Program-made: the position numbers and the translations under genes | In this document: positions 34,490 to 46,699 of the stretch, in pieces | Layout: each line of letters opens with the position of its first letter | How positions within the stretch are numbered: position 1 is the first letter of the stretch | Assembly: GCA_025267735.1 (NCBI GenBank) | Contig: CM046294.1 | Location: forward strand, 47,298,070 to 47,362,069 | Length of the DNA stretch: 64,000 nucleotides | Direction of reading: 5' to 3' | DNA from: Mactra quadrangularis | Taxonomy: Eukaryota > Mollusca > Bivalvia > Venerida > Mactridae | The notes under the pieces: generated by a model | The model's database searches: none | Seen by the model: the letters and a program-made list of their open reading frames with translations, nothing else | What the model was told of the DNA's origin: nothing

Positions 34490-37400
34490 CTAAACTCTGA
34501 AACTGAATATATTATCTTAGTTTAGCAATTAAACTGACACATTGAGTCTCAATTTAAAATCTCATTTTGATCTTTAAGAATGATTTCTACCATTAAACAA
34601 GTGGTTGTTGTTAATGTATGTTGCCAAGGTACAGAAGTGACATGATCTACAATAAACCGTTACAACGTAAGCAGATTTTTTTCTTACCAAGCAAATAATT
34701 AAATAACATCAAATAGAGTATGATAAAATAAATACTAGATCCACTATTTTTCTCTCAAAACATGTCTTATTGTCAGACTATGTTTTGAACGTTAGGTTTA
34801 AATCCTACACACTAAAATTGAATAGAATGGTAAAGAAGATCATGTTCAAACATAACTTGTGCACAACATTCTGAGTTATCAATTACAGCTCTCTCTCTCA
34901 GAAAGGGCATTTTCCAACAAAGAATGTAACAGTTATTTTATGCGTATTTTTTTTATTTTTTCTATTATTTGACTGCTGCAAAAATAGAAAGAAGAACAAG
35001 CGGTTTTATACGATATGAAGTTTATGTGTCTATTTACCCAGATAACATGAGATGAAGGTTTCTATACTTCAAGTTCTTCTGTCTTAAGTTTTGAGTTCTC
35101 TGCATGTATTATCAGTGTCACTAATCTCACAACATAATTATATGCTTTCTAGTTAATTTACAATACCTTTACAATGGCGAAGATGCCACTTTCCTCGGTA
35201 GAAAAATCCAGTTGGTTCTTTATGTAACCATAACTTTGTTTTATAATAATTGTAATGTGAGCAACTTGTCGTCGGTAGGTCAATTATCTGTCTTGTATCA
35301 TTGGGTGTAGTCGGAACTATGTTTACGGGTATTCTTCGTGTTAAATTTTGTTTTAAGCTAAAACGAAATCCATCAAATCCACGAAATCAATAAAGTGGTA
35401 TTAAATCCATAGCTGTAATTAGTTCGGCAATTATCATTGGTGTACTTATCTATTGGTTGCTAAGCATAATGTTCACATAGTCTCGGTCATGACACAATGA
35501 TAGACTTCAGTATTTCAATTCTAAATTTTCTGAGCTCGATTTCTAGGCCGCGCCTGTATTAAACCCTCAGCATAAAAAATAACATTAAAATACCTATTAT
35601 CTACTACATGGAAAAGTTAAGATAGAAATCTAAGCAGGTACTGTTATAAATGCATTCTCAGAAAATTATTAAGAAAAGAAGACCGCCGTACAACATTTAA
35701 AAAGTTCCGAAATAACGGTGTTGTACAATTATACAGAAAAAAAAATCCAGGAAATTTTATCAATTTTTATAGCAATAATTATTAAACATGGGGTTCTGAG
35801 AACCCATGACCGCTCATCTCATTCTGAGAGGTAGATTGTAAAGGCAACTGAGACAATATTTTTTCAACATCTCCATTCGTAGCTGTATTAAACTGATTCC
35901 GGGGTAAAAGTCAATTTTAACCTGGGGTACAATTATATTTAGGTGATGACACATACAAAGACTTGATGATTATAAAGAAATCTTTGACGATAAACGCAAG
36001 CTCGAACTCACTAACGTACATCTTGATAGACCCTCCACAAAGGCTAACGAAAACAATTTTTGCTCTGATGGTAAAAAGAAAGAATGATTGAAAACAGAAA
36101 ATAATACCTTGATAAAGCTTGTCGTTCACATTGCGTATTTCCAACATTCGGGTATTTCGATTCTCTTAGTCGAATGAATGCCCAGTCTATGCATTTAAGG
36201 TTTGTTAATGCAGGTGCCAAACAATATGTTGGAAATCCGCTGTTCAGAGGTGTATAGTTACAAACTTGTGTACGATTTGGTGTTAGGCCCTCCTCAATAC
36301 AAACGGATTTAGTTACTTGTGTTTCTTTCGTACAAATGTGATCATACATTAACATACTTTTGTCTGGATGACAGTAACCATCTTCAAACAATGTTTCATT
36401 TCTCTGATACCTCGCTATCGTGTACGTGTGAGGTAAAGTCTGAAATTGTAAATATTAAACTGAACATTCTGCATGTGAGTGCTTTATTCATATGTTACAT
36501 GTATGTTTATATGTACCAAGTAATGGCGAGTATGCATACAAGATGGAATTATACATATTGTGTTGATTTTTATTATTAGTATTATTTTTATTGCGCAAAA
36601 AAATTATGTTCCATTTTTACTACTTTAACAGGTGTACAAAATTGAAATGATTGTCATAATAAGTACAGGCCAAACTGATCTATGAACGTTTAAAACATGA
36701 AACGTTGTAGCGCCGTTAAACGTCGCAACGCCGCTAAACGTCGCAACTGACGTTAAACGTCGCAACACTTACGCTAAACGTCGCAACCGCCGCTAAACCT
36801 CGCAATCCCCCTGCCGTTAAACGTCGCAACGCTGACGGTAAACGTCGCAAAAAAATCGACTGCCGTTAAACGTAGCAACCTTGCCGCTAAATGTCGCACT
36901 AAGTAGGAAGGTATAGTATCGAGCCTAATCAACACACAAATATTACATAGGAGAAATTTGACTTCAAAGCAGCCACTCTTAGACTCATAGCAACCATCAA
37001 CATATCCTTAGCAACCACCCCTTTGGTCCATAGCAACCACTCTTACACCGTATGCCAATCGCCTTAAGGCCAAAAGTATCCATTATACTGTCCATAGCAA
37101 CCGATTTGAGTTCCATAGCAACCGTATTTGCACCTTTAATATCCATTTAAATATCAAATGGAATAACTCTCGCGGCCATAAACTTTATTTCAGTGTCTTT
37201 TTTTATCATCTTCGGATCAACTTTCAAACTTGGTCAAGTTGAGTTAGATCTAGATAGGTAAGGGCTATAGAGACCTTATTCTTGCTTTATTGGTGTTGCG
37301 ACGTTTTGTGGTGAGTGTAGCGCCGCTCAACGTCGCAACGCCGCTAAACGTCGCAATTAACAAATGTTTTTTTGTATTTCGATGAATTGAAGATCATGTT

Positions 37401-40400
37401 TTATACTATGATTTTAACGAAGTCCACCATAAGTTCTACAGTCCATGGTTCGTCAGTCCTAAGCTTTGAGTCCAAGAACCCAGTTTCTGGCTTCCGAAAG
37501 TGTGCCAAGATATTTGGATGCCGTACTGGGTCTAGGAACAAACTTCAATCTATTGTACCTAAGACAAAGCATTGAATCTAGTGTGGACTACAGATTCTGG
37601 CCCCAGTTTCACAAACAAACTTAAATACGAACTCAATAACAGAATCAAGTAGTTTTTTGTTCTTAAACAGCATGTCAATGCAGTTGAAACAGCTGTTATT
37701 AAATGATTTTATAATAATTAGATACATCAAATGCATCGAAATAAAATATAACGGGTTTTATAATAAACTTAAAGTAAAAAAATCGGATTTCTCTTGAGAC
37801 CAAACTCAACAGTTCATTAACAGATTCAAATCATTACAAACCTTATCCAAATATATTTGTCAGTTTTATTTTGTATAATATGGCTTTTAAACAACTATTG
37901 GAGTTTTAATAATACAAAATTTGTTGTAAGATTGATTAAATTAGTGAACTTAAAGATCAAAATAAAAAAATTAGTTTGAGTTTTTTCGTGAAACTGAGGC
38001 CTGATCAAAGACCTCATAAGGCTCGGTTCCACGTTTATACAAAAGAGTTTTAGCATTTAAAAACAAGAGCTCATCAGAGAGTTCAGGACATAATGGATTG
38101 ATTAGTATTCATAGACATTTTATTAGAACTGTGACAGCCATATTGCTCATCCAGGTAAATAATTAAGATAGTGATTATTATTAGAATATTTCATTACAAT
38201 GTATTACCAATATAAGGTTTAGGTTTCCAGGAATCAAAGTCTTCATCATATACTATACTCATCCAGTCTAGATATTAATATAGGTTTGCAAATAGTTCAC
38301 AGGGGTCATTTATATCGACGTTCTTAATATACCATTTTCTTTTAAGTACAAACTGTCATGTAAATGCATACATAGTGTCGAAAAGTGTGTTATGTAGTTT
38401 GATGGATTGAAACTGGATCATGCAGGATAAACACACATATCTGTACAAATATGCCAGAAAGAATTGTCCTAAGATCAAGTATGACCTTAAGCGTTGATTG
38501 CGACGTTTAGCGGCGTTGCGACGTTTAGTGGCGCTACACTCACCACTAAACGTCGCAACACCGATAAAGCAAGAATAGGGTCTCTATAGCGCTTGCCTAT
38601 CTAGATCTAACTCAACTTGACCAAGTTTGAAAGTTGATCCGAAGATGATCAAAATAGACACTGAGATAAAGTTTATGGCCGCGAGAGTTATTCCATTTGA
38701 TATTTAAATGGATATTAAAGGTGCAAATACGGTTGCTATGGAACTCAAATCGGTTGCTATGGACAGTATAATAGATACTTTTGGTCTTAAGGAGATTGGC
38801 ATACGGTGTAAGAGTGGTTGCTATGGACCAAGGGGTGATTGCTAAGGATATGTTGATGGTTGCTATGAGTCTAAGAGTGGCTGCTTTGAAGTCAAATTTC
38901 TCCTATGTTATATTTGTGTGTTGATTAGGCTCGATACTATACCTTCTTACTAAGTGCGACGTTTAGCGGCAATGTTGCGAAGTTTAACGACAGTCGGTTT
39001 TTTGCGACGTTTACCGTCAGCGTTGCGACGTTTAACGGCAGGGGGATTGTGAGGTTTAGCGGCGGTTGCGACGTTTAGCATTAGTGTTGCGACGTTTAAC
39101 GTCAGTTGCGACGTTTAGCGGCGTTGCGACGTTAAACGGCGTTACAAACGTTAATTTTAACTTGAAACGACGTCGCTGATGTTAAAATGACGTTTCACTT
39201 ATTAGTTGAATACCGTGCGCGACGTCATATGCACAAGACTCAATGGATTATAATCACGTGATCTACAGAATGTAAACAAACGTTTTTCCTCATCAATTTA
39301 GCGACCTAGGTTATCGTTTGATTCAATTCAAGGGTCGAAAAAGTAATAAATATAGTTCCTTCATGCGCTCAATGATAACATTCAATTATTTGTCTTGAAG
39401 AGTAATTGGCGACAAGTATGTGATTCATAACCTTATAATCAATTGTTGCAGAACACATTACTATAGACCTTTTCCTTACCACACAACTAGCGTATACATT
39501 TTAAAAAAAGTTTCTACAAAACCAAAGATATGTTTGTACACTTAAATCGAATATTTATCTTTTGTAGCTAAAATACTACAAAGAACAAAACAGTCAGGAA
39601 CCTTTATATCTTAGATGCATGGGTCGGCCAGATGTTATTAATCTCTAATTTATCGAGTTTGCTTTTTTCTCTAGCAAATTACCCATGAAAATGAAATTTT
39701 CGGGGCAAGGGTTGATTATGTTATGTAGATGTTTAATGATTGTGGGGCAATTGCTTAATGATTGATCTATAAACATATCACATAAAACTCAATCTCCGTA
39801 AGCAGAGATCCTTTCCTACTCGCGTTGTCGTACTGGATCTTTACTTAGTCAATGCAAGGTCACGTCGAGATGAACTTTCAATTTCGTCATGAATATTATG
39901 GTGAGAAAAGGTCACCTGAACGTGACCTTCGTTTGGAAAAGGCCAGATCTAAATTAGTGAGTATGCGAGCGGTAAAATTTTAGATCGGGTTTTAATAAGA
40001 TTGCATAAAACTATACGAGTACATGTAACATCGGTAATGTTCATTTTAACAAGGCCATTTATGTACCTGTATATATGGTATTAAATTAACGAAATACTTT
40101 TCTTTCTCAATTGATCTAAAGAAGCATATAACAACAGTTGCGAAACTGCAACAATACTAAGTTTATAGCTCTACAAAATATTTGGTCAAATGGAATATTG
40201 AGTACAAACGATTATGCTTACTGGCAGTTACTGCAAATAACTTACCTACTAGAAACATTCATGATATATACATGCAGTTTAAATCTTGTAGGTTAATAAG
40301 CAAATTAATCCATTATTTTGAAATATGTCAAGTTGAGTCTTTCCTCCGTTTTTCATGATTTCAGAAACAATCTGTTTCTTCATAAATAAGAATTTGACCA

Positions 40401-43400
40401 AAGACTATTTAAGGGCTCAGAATATTCATTTACATACATATCATAACTTTGTTTTGTGACGAATAAGCCTCAATTATTGTAGCAATTTATTTTAAATATA
40501 AATTTCGCATAATAAATTATTTATAAAACATTCACTGTACCTTAAATCATTCTGCTTCGTACTAAGGCAGCAATTGCTTCCTTTGTATACGTCAAAATGA
40601 TTTCAATGAATGCAAAGCCTATCCATTGTGCTTCAATTTCTACAGTATACGTTCCGTTATGATGATCTGTCACTAAACCTACGCCATAAGCTTTCTTTAC
40701 ATCACTTCTTATAGTTGCTCTGAACTGGTCTCCACCTTCTTTCTTTGGTCTGCCGTCATTGTTGTAGGCGATAATCGTTATTTTAATTCGATCATTTAGT
40801 TCGTACTTAATTTTGTTTCCTAAAACAGATAAATACTTTAGTGTATAACCGACGAATATATTTAAAAATACATATGTTTAGACTGAAATGTACAGAACCG
40901 AAGTATGAAGAATTTGGAGTGGGCGTGGCCGAGTGGTTACGACGTTGAACAAGACAAGTGGATAGCAAGCTTAAAAAAATTCCATCCAAAACCTTCCCCA
41001 TTGTTTCCATGGGTATCATATCTCATCCTATTAATCTAGTTCTATGGGAAGCGGACTCCAAAGTGGTAAATCTTGTTTATGTTAAAGTTGTAAGATCTTA
41101 CTTTACAATCATGCTAAGTTATTTAGTAAATATATTGTTACATGCTTCAATATACACATTTGTTGAAGGCATAAAAATCTGCTCCATATAATATTGTCTG
41201 CATATAGAATAATAAATGATATATGCTAAATAATCTGTTATAATATGTGCAGTGAAGTCTGAGTGCACGATGTATATTAAATTTTAGTCTCGGTCAGATC
41301 CTAAAATATATTAATCTATCTGTAAATGATAAAAAGTATATCGTTGGACATACATTCATCCCTCTAAAATCTATACATTGTAAACATATGAAAGTAATTT
41401 AATTATTAATAAACATAATACTAACTAAAAATCGAAATGATAAAATAATAATGTTACTACAGTCAGGCATTATACACCCCAAACAAGCTAAATAATACTG
41501 TTTATATAATGTGGCCAAAGTTCGACATTTCCCTGTCTGCTGTTATTTAACGGTTTGGTGAACTGAAGTTATACATTGTAAGTATCATTTATACCAAGAC
41601 TTCACCAATTTTATCAATTCAATGAGATGCCATTGTGCCTCCGTTATTGCCAATTGGAGTATTCTCCAATTATATATATTATATATATTCTCCAATATTC
41701 TGTAGCGCTCCTCACATATACCTTGCGATAGAAATCATCGTAAGACTAATGTTAGAAACATCAAGTACAATCATTTTAGCCAATCAATACCATTGAATAA
41801 TGTAGAGTATTGTATACATTTTGTCCATCATCTCATAGTTTTGTTTATTATTCTTCTGATTTGGGACTGCAAAATAATTTGATTTGACTTACGATCATTT
41901 TTATCGTAACACTTAACAATTCATCAAATGATTGTGAACCTTATATATACAGTTAAAGTTCATTCTCTCGAACACCACTAGGTCGAATTAATTGACTGAT
42001 TCAAACACATTGTCTGGCACCGATCATTTTCCCTTTTATATCTATAATAGTCAACATCTTTTGAGTCGAACACTGAACTGAGTCGAACTCTCAAACCAAT
42101 ATCACGGTCCGGCCGTTTACAAATACACCATATAACTATTGTCTCTTTCTAACATACATTTTCACAAATCAGCGGTAAAGTCTTAGGGCACGTTCCGCAA
42201 GGCGATCGCTAGCTAGCGCTTTGTTGCAATTTCCTACGGAACGGTTTGCTACGATCGAGCAAATTGAATCTCTAATTTCAAAACGGCTTCCCCTGGTGGG
42301 AATTAGGGCTCTATATCGGCCGGAATGATCGATACGATATTCGTATCGATACGAAATGATCGATATTCGATATATCTTATATATCTTATTATATTTTATA
42401 ATAAATAGCATTTTGTTTTATAAAACAGCAAAACAGTGTTGTTTATTCATTTGTTTTAATTGTAGTAGCACCATACTATTAAATACATTGTATTATTGAT
42501 ATCTTAAATGTTAATGTCTTTGACGTTTGCTTTTTAAAAAAATATTGCATCCAATGAGTCTGATCTAGATTCGGCAAAAGTTAAACATATTCTTTCAGAA
42601 CTTCAGCTATTTATATGACATATATCACCTATGTACAATCAAGTACTCTTTACATGAAGGATCTTCCCGAACAAGTTTGAGTGACTACTGCTTCATAGAA
42701 TTGATCTACAATCTAAATACTGATTGTTATTTCCCGGACTAATTAAAGACAAAAGTACATATTGAGAACATTCTAACTGCAACAGTTACTTCCCCTTGAT
42801 TGAAAAGAACAAAACATGACGTGACCGTGTGGGACGTTTGCGTGAAGGAATGTCATATTATGAGATTATTCATTCTCAGATTAGTCAATATCAAACTGGA
42901 AGCAGTAGAATGTTGATTTGGCAATACAAACTATCAACTGATTTGCAGGCCTTGGAAATTATTTGGATGACCCTCATTGGTCGATATTTTGTTCGATACG
43001 GAAACGTTCGATCCGATATATCTATCAAACCTACAATACCGGTATTCGATATATATCGTATACCGGTGTAGAGCCCTAGTGGGAATGTGTTTCTTTTTCA
43101 AGAATACTGATATATATTTCATTTAATGCATATATTTCGTCAAAGTGGTAAAATAGAATATTCATAGTGATAATTGATTTGAATATTTTTCATTTTTTAC
43201 AAATCTGAACTTTTTGTTTGAGAAAGTCGCCATTTTGTTTTTGCTAGCTTGAAGCAAACCGTTCCGTAGACGTCTTTTGCTACGAAAAATCGCTTTCAAA
43301 AAGTGAAAGCTAGCGATCGCCTTGCGGAACGTGCCTAATATCGTTGTCATTGTTCGTGACGCGTGATAATAACACGGAGTGAAAATCGCTCAACAATAGA

Positions 43401-45404
43401 TTTGTTGATTGATGTTAATTTGTCCAAAACATACAAGATACAAATATTTATTTCAAGTCGTTGCATATAATAACAATGTAACATTAGCTATTTATAGCTA
43501 TTTACCGACAGAAACATGTAACAAAGTTTAGCAAACAAATTAAAGACATAAAAATAAAAAATGTTATAAAAAAGTTATAAGCAAATTATTTTGCAGTCTG
43601 CACTACGTTCACATGAAACTTGAACGAACCGTGTGTTCGGATTAGTTATTAAACCAAGGGAGAAAACAAATAAAAACAATTACAAAACAAAGCGAAGTTG
43701 AGCCAGCGAACTTTTACTTTGTAATTAGAATTGTTAAAAAATAATTGATTTTACACGTTATTCACAATGTACTTATTGAATAAAGGGATCGGTCGAGTTG
43801 GGAGCTCAATGTATGATTCAATATACATGCACAAAATTGTTATAACAAAAGAAAACGTGTAATAATTATTAGGAGCGAAATACTGAATGTTTAACTGGCC
43901 GCCGTGGTATGACCTAGCCAATTTATAGTCACAAGATACCCCCCCCCCAACAAAAAAAAACAACAACAACCGTCTTACCTTGTAGGAAAACCTTTGTGTT
44001 TGCGGCACTAGTTAATGATTGTATGTCATCACATCGTTTCATTGTCAATATTTCATCTTCTGTCAATACACCATTAAACAATTCTTCGACATTCTCGACC
44101 ACATTGACCCAGCTTACATCTGTTTTAATCTTCTGGGGAATCGTCATCCTGATGGGAAAATACGGAAATTCCGATTTAAAAACTATAATCTATTCCTTGG
44201 AAATCATAAAAATGATATTTCGGTTTATTTTATACTTGGTTAAAGGCCGTGTCAACACAATTTAGTTTCTTACGACAGCCAAAGAACCAATCTAGCTTTC
44301 CTAGAGCCTTGTCTATAACCAATGCTCTCCCAGCCGTTCACCAATCTCTCATACAGAGTTGTCGATCCTTACAGTGATCTTTATCTCTGTTAACGTCTCG
44401 AAAGTAGTCCCAAACACGTGATCGTTTGATCATGTGACAATTTTTGAATTTTGTCCAAACGCAACAGACAAACTAAATAACAGATCACCTTTCTTGTCTT
44501 GTAGATGTTCAAAGGCTTGTCGTTGACAGTCCCTTAGCACTAAATTTTTGTCATAATTTTTAGCAATATCATCTATTGTTGACATTTTTTGCGGATGAGT
44601 AAAAAAGCCAAATTACTTAGAATAGAAAGACGTTTCACAAGAAAATAGTTCTTGTAAATATAACTCTTTAAAAATTGGATTTCGCCTGTAATAAAATTAT
44701 ATTTCACGTAAAAATTTGAGATAATATATATAAAAGACGAATAACGCTTTAGATACAAAATCTAAATTATATTACTATTTTACAAGAATCTTGTAAAACC
44801 CGAGACGTTTACAGAGATATAGATCACTGTAAGGATCGACAACTCTGTATGAGAGATTGGCCGTTCACAAGGCTGAAAATTCCCCATATACCTTAATGAT
44901 TAATTGTCAAACTTGCATGGAAAGTTAGACTTATAACCGCTTCGTGTAAGATTGGAACCGTACCTCTAAGGACACTAAATTCGAAGTCCCACAGAGCTAC
45001 CAACTGCGCCTCAGACCAGGGCTATTTAAATGTAATAATCACAAAGTCATTATGACAAAAAATCAGGCTGAGGGTGGATTGACAAGAGATTTGATAAATC
45101 TGCACACATTTTTTTCAACACATTTATATACATATGTTTTTTTTGTAACTAGAGCTTAGTAAAAAACAAATTACCAGGTTTTATATGGCGATGGCTGAAA
45201 GACAGTTTCTTGTGTTACTTCATAGTTGGATACATAAAGCATACTTATAAATAATGTCACAGGTACAAGTGTTACTATAAGAACCAAACTTCTTTTTTGA
45301 AAATAAATAATATATTTACACAATACATACCAAAAGACACAACAGAGTTTATATATTTGCAATAAAACAAATTCCGAGATAAAACAAAAATCAGTTTTAA
45401 ACAT
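33943..45404 (-). CDS. NXPE-family-like gene, seven inferred exons, probably defective
   Basis: Exons join as 45404?-45175, 44148-43979, 40819-40563 (or 40541), 36439-36108, 36064-36020, 35357-35167 and 34489-33943. Phases agree at every junction if the weaker exon-3 donor is used. The product has a type II membrane anchor, a filamin-like fold with GGDQFRATI and NGTYTVEI, a cysteine-rich middle part (CNYT, CIDW), PTGFFYRGKWH, and a C-terminal esterase-like part with SIHPIDTIVD. NXPE proteins are secretory-pathway proteins with a PC-esterase domain. Two defects are visible: no GDS nucleophile motif where the esterase should begin, and a one-base frameshift in exon 7. It is either a pseudogene, a catalytically dead paralogue, or affected by an assembly error. 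Confidence 0.75.
35167..35357 (-). CDS. NXPE-like exon 6
   Basis: Bounded by TTTTAG|C and AAAG|GTATTG, 191 nt. It encodes LKQNLTRRIPVNIVP, then CSHYNYYKTKLWLHKEPTG and FFYRGKWHLRHCK. The P-x-G-x-F/Y-Y-x-x-x-W segment is typical of the NXPE region just before the esterase domain. Confidence 0.75.
36020..36064 (-). CDS. NXPE-like exon 5 (45 bp)
   Basis: A micro-exon, CCATCAG|AG...AT|GTACGT, encoding AKIVFVSLCGGSIK. Its phases (2 in, 2 out) fit both neighbours, which is the main support. The open frame continues past it (to 35917) but that tail is intron. Confidence 0.6.
36108..36439 (-). CDS. NXPE-like exon 4, cysteine-rich
   Basis: Acceptor TTTCAG|ACT, donor TCAAG|GTATTA, 332 nt. It encodes TLPHTYTIARYQRNETLF, then CTKETQVTKSVC, TQVCNYTPLNSGFPTYC and LKCIDWAFIRL. 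The CNYT...C...C-x-DW pattern resembles the middle segment of NXPE proteins. Confidence 0.75.
36701..39152. mobile_element. 2.45-kb element with ~660-bp inverted repeats, in NXPE-like intron 3
   Basis: Arms 36701-37361 and 38493-39152 are inverted copies with high similarity. Each has an outer block of about nine GCCGYTAAACGTCGCAAC-type subunits, a ~400-bp middle with five CATAGCAACC boxes, and an inner block of three subunits. The 1.13-kb centre (37362-38492) has no credible ORF. Long arms built of short tandem subunits are seen in Foldback-like elements. A transcript could form a 660-bp duplex. Confidence 0.85.
39153..40540. other. Rest of NXPE-like intron 3, nothing recognised
   Basis: AT-rich intronic sequence with no further repeat or gene identified. 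Confidence 0.5.
40563..40819 (-). CDS. NXPE-like exon 3: filamin-type Ig fold
   Basis: Acceptor TTTTAG|GA completes a Gly codon. The exon encodes NKIKYELNDRIKITIIAY, GRPKKEGGDQFRATIRS, DHHNGTYTVEIEAQW and LTYTKEAIAAL. The G-R-x-K-x-x-GGD-x-x-R-A and NGTYTV motifs are the strongest NXPE evidence in the gene. The 3' end is ambiguous: the TTA|GTACGA donor keeps phase 0 with exon 4, while the better-looking AAG|GTACAG donor at 40541 would include an in-frame TAA. Confidence 0.8.
40925..40960 (+). mobile_element. Partial tRNA-Ser/Leu-like SINE head
   Basis: GGGCGTGGCCGAGTGGTTAC resembles the 5' half of a Ser/Leu tRNA with box A. No box B follows, so only a fragment is present. Confidence 0.35.
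41020..42180. other. NXPE-like intron 2, unrecognised part
   Basis: AT-rich DNA with a TATATAT run at 41674-41690. No gene or clear repeat is seen. Confidence 0.45.
42183..43338. mobile_element. TIR transposon interrupted by a hAT-type MITE
   Basis: The ends share GCACGTTCCGCAAGGCGATC and the following GCTAGCT in inverse orientation, and a second inner box, CTACGGAACGGTTTGCT, is also mirrored. Without the inner insertion the element is about 370 bp, a typical MITE. No target duplication is clear. Confidence 0.8.
42304..43078. mobile_element. 775-bp hAT-type MITE with 8-bp target duplication
   Basis: Perfect 10-bp ends TAGGGCTCTA / TAGAGCCCTA are flanked by GTGGGAAT at 42296-42303 and 43079-43086. 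An exact 8-bp duplication is the hallmark of the hAT superfamily. The ends continue into GATACGATAT-type inverted sequence. No transposase is encoded. Frames at 42169-42411 and 42829-43122 are shadows. Confidence 0.9.
43340..43978. other. NXPE-like intron 2, proximal part
   Basis: Nothing recognised beyond a C9 run and (CAA)n stretch next to the exon-2 donor (43938-43970). Confidence 0.45.
43979..44148 (-). CDS. NXPE-like exon 2
   Basis: Acceptor CCCATCAG|G, donor CAAG|GTAAGA, 170 nt. It encodes MTIPQKIKTDVSWVNVVENV, VLTEDEILTMKRCDD and LTSAANTKVFLQ. The G completes a Trp codon with exon 1, and the exit phase matches exon 3. The T-S-x-x-x-T-K-V-x-L run precedes the filamin-type fold in NXPE proteins. 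Confidence 0.75.
44150..44935. other. NXPE-like intron 1, with an inverted repeat
   Basis: CTCATACAGAGTTGTCGATC at 44349-44368 recurs inverted at about 44833-44855 (GATCGACAACTCTGTATGAG), and GTTCACCAATCTCTC-type flanks also match. This suggests a ~500-bp fold-back or MITE. No gene is seen. Confidence 0.55.
44936..45025 (-). mobile_element. tRNA-like SINE head
   Basis: On the minus strand GGCGCAGTTGGTAGCTCTGT (box A region) is followed by GGTTCCAATC (box B). The stem pairing of a real tRNA is not evident. Confidence 0.5.
45175..45404 (-). CDS. NXPE-like exon 1: membrane anchor, start uncertain
   Basis: The frame ends at ACCTG|GTAATT and joins exon 2 in phase 2. It contains KRSLVLIVTLVPVTLFISML, a ~19-residue hydrophobic segment after basic residues, as in a type II signal anchor, then YEVTQETVFQPSPYKT. 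I give the longest frame from 45404, but the true start may be further in or in another exon. A short ATG exon reading MAGKKQTK with a GTACGA donor at 47195-47169 was considered, but its phase does not match. Confidence 0.5.
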
Positions 45405-45409
45405 AAAAT

Positions 45410-46364
45410 TTTAAAGGCTTGATAAACCCAAAAGAAAACAACACATATACATATTGACTTGGTACAAAAGAACATAAATTACTTTACGTATAAACATGTG
45501 ATAAGTACGTCTATATACATGTACATGACTTTGTTGATTAAATAATTATTTTTTTATATTATTTACCACATTTATATAGCACTATAGTATACATGTGTAC
45601 GCTCAAAAGTGGTTTTCATAAAACAAAGATATACATTAAAACATGAAAATACTGATAAAATGACAGCAACAATGTCAAGTTTGTAAGAAAGTAGGCCTTT
45701 ATAGTCAAACATTGACAAAGTTTTATTTTTACCCGAGCTTGAGTTGAAACAGCTTAATATAAGTACATGTAGTAATTGTCTTATCACTGTATTCAATATG
45801 GTACTACTATCATATCAAAATAATATTTTATTGATACAGTTTAAAGGAGAAAATGAGATTAATAGACAGTTGTCACTAATACGGCAAACTATAGATCTAG
45901 CCAGTACACATTTAAAACTACCTTCAAAAGAGAATAGCATGTCCTATAGATATGAAAACATTTACACTGATAATTTCAAACTTTGTCAATACATGTATAT
46001 ATCAGGGGTAGGAAATTCCCATACCCAACATGTACATTTATTTTGCTGACAGGTAAAAGTCTCAATCCAACTTGTCCATAGACATGTAATAAGTTTCAGC
46101 AGTAAGTTAACTAATATTGTAATAGTAGATAAAATAGATGTCTTTATGTTTCAATACCATTCTACAGTTAACTATTTCATTTACAACCATTCTTATGACT
46201 TACACTATAGTATGTATTTTATATCATATTGCAATATTTCTGTCTGAGTTTTGAACTTTTGGACAAGTGCATTTTGATACCGGTCAAGTTGATTCTTAGA
46301 TTTTGTTCCTCCGTGGACAAGTGGAAAATCTTGAAATTCTACACCCCTGTACATAATTTTATTT
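45410..46364. other. Non-coding stretch upstream of the NXPE-like gene
   Basis: The NXPE-like promoter would be expected here, but no clear element is seen. The plus-strand frame at 45744-46049 has no recognisable feature. Confidence 0.4.
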
Positions 46365-46377
46365 ACAAATTATCAAA

Positions 46378-46686
46378 AAGCCGCCCGGCTAGCTCAGTTG
46401 GTAGCACGCAAGTCTACTGATCGAGGGGTCGTGGGTTCGATGCCCGGGCGGGGCATACTTTCGTTGAGTTTGGTCATGAAACTATTTCTACGGCCATTCT
46501 CCCTCCTACCAATGATAATTAATTATGTAGGGCAGTTTTCAGTCACTGACGAAAGAATGTGCTTAGTAGTTGGTTAACAGCTAAATCTAGAGATTTGGCC
46601 TTTCCAGGAGGAGTGAGTAGATTGACTGACCGCTGTTATATGACCTATAAAATGTGTTGCTACGGCGTTAAACCCAACAAAAACAA
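46378..46686 (+). mobile_element. Full-length tRNA-derived SINE with 13-bp target duplication
   Basis: The head CCGCCCGGCTAGCTCAGTTG (box A) and GGGTTCGATGCC (box B) is followed by a ~230-bp body, with CCATTCTCCCTCCTACC and GGCCTTTCCAGGAGGAGTGA, and a tail GTGTTGCTACGGCGTTAAAC followed by CCAACAAAAACAAA. Both flanks carry ACAAATTATCAAA (46365-46377 and 46687-46699). Partial relatives lie at 13.6, 58.7 and 60.4 kb. Bivalve SINE superfamilies with a shared body are known, but I do not assign this one. Confidence 0.92.
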
Positions 46687-46699
46687 ACAAATTATCAAA

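Noticed and set aside
46381..46458. Possible tRNA gene
   Set aside because: Box A and box B are present, but it continues into a SINE body with target duplications, and cloverleaf pairing is poor.
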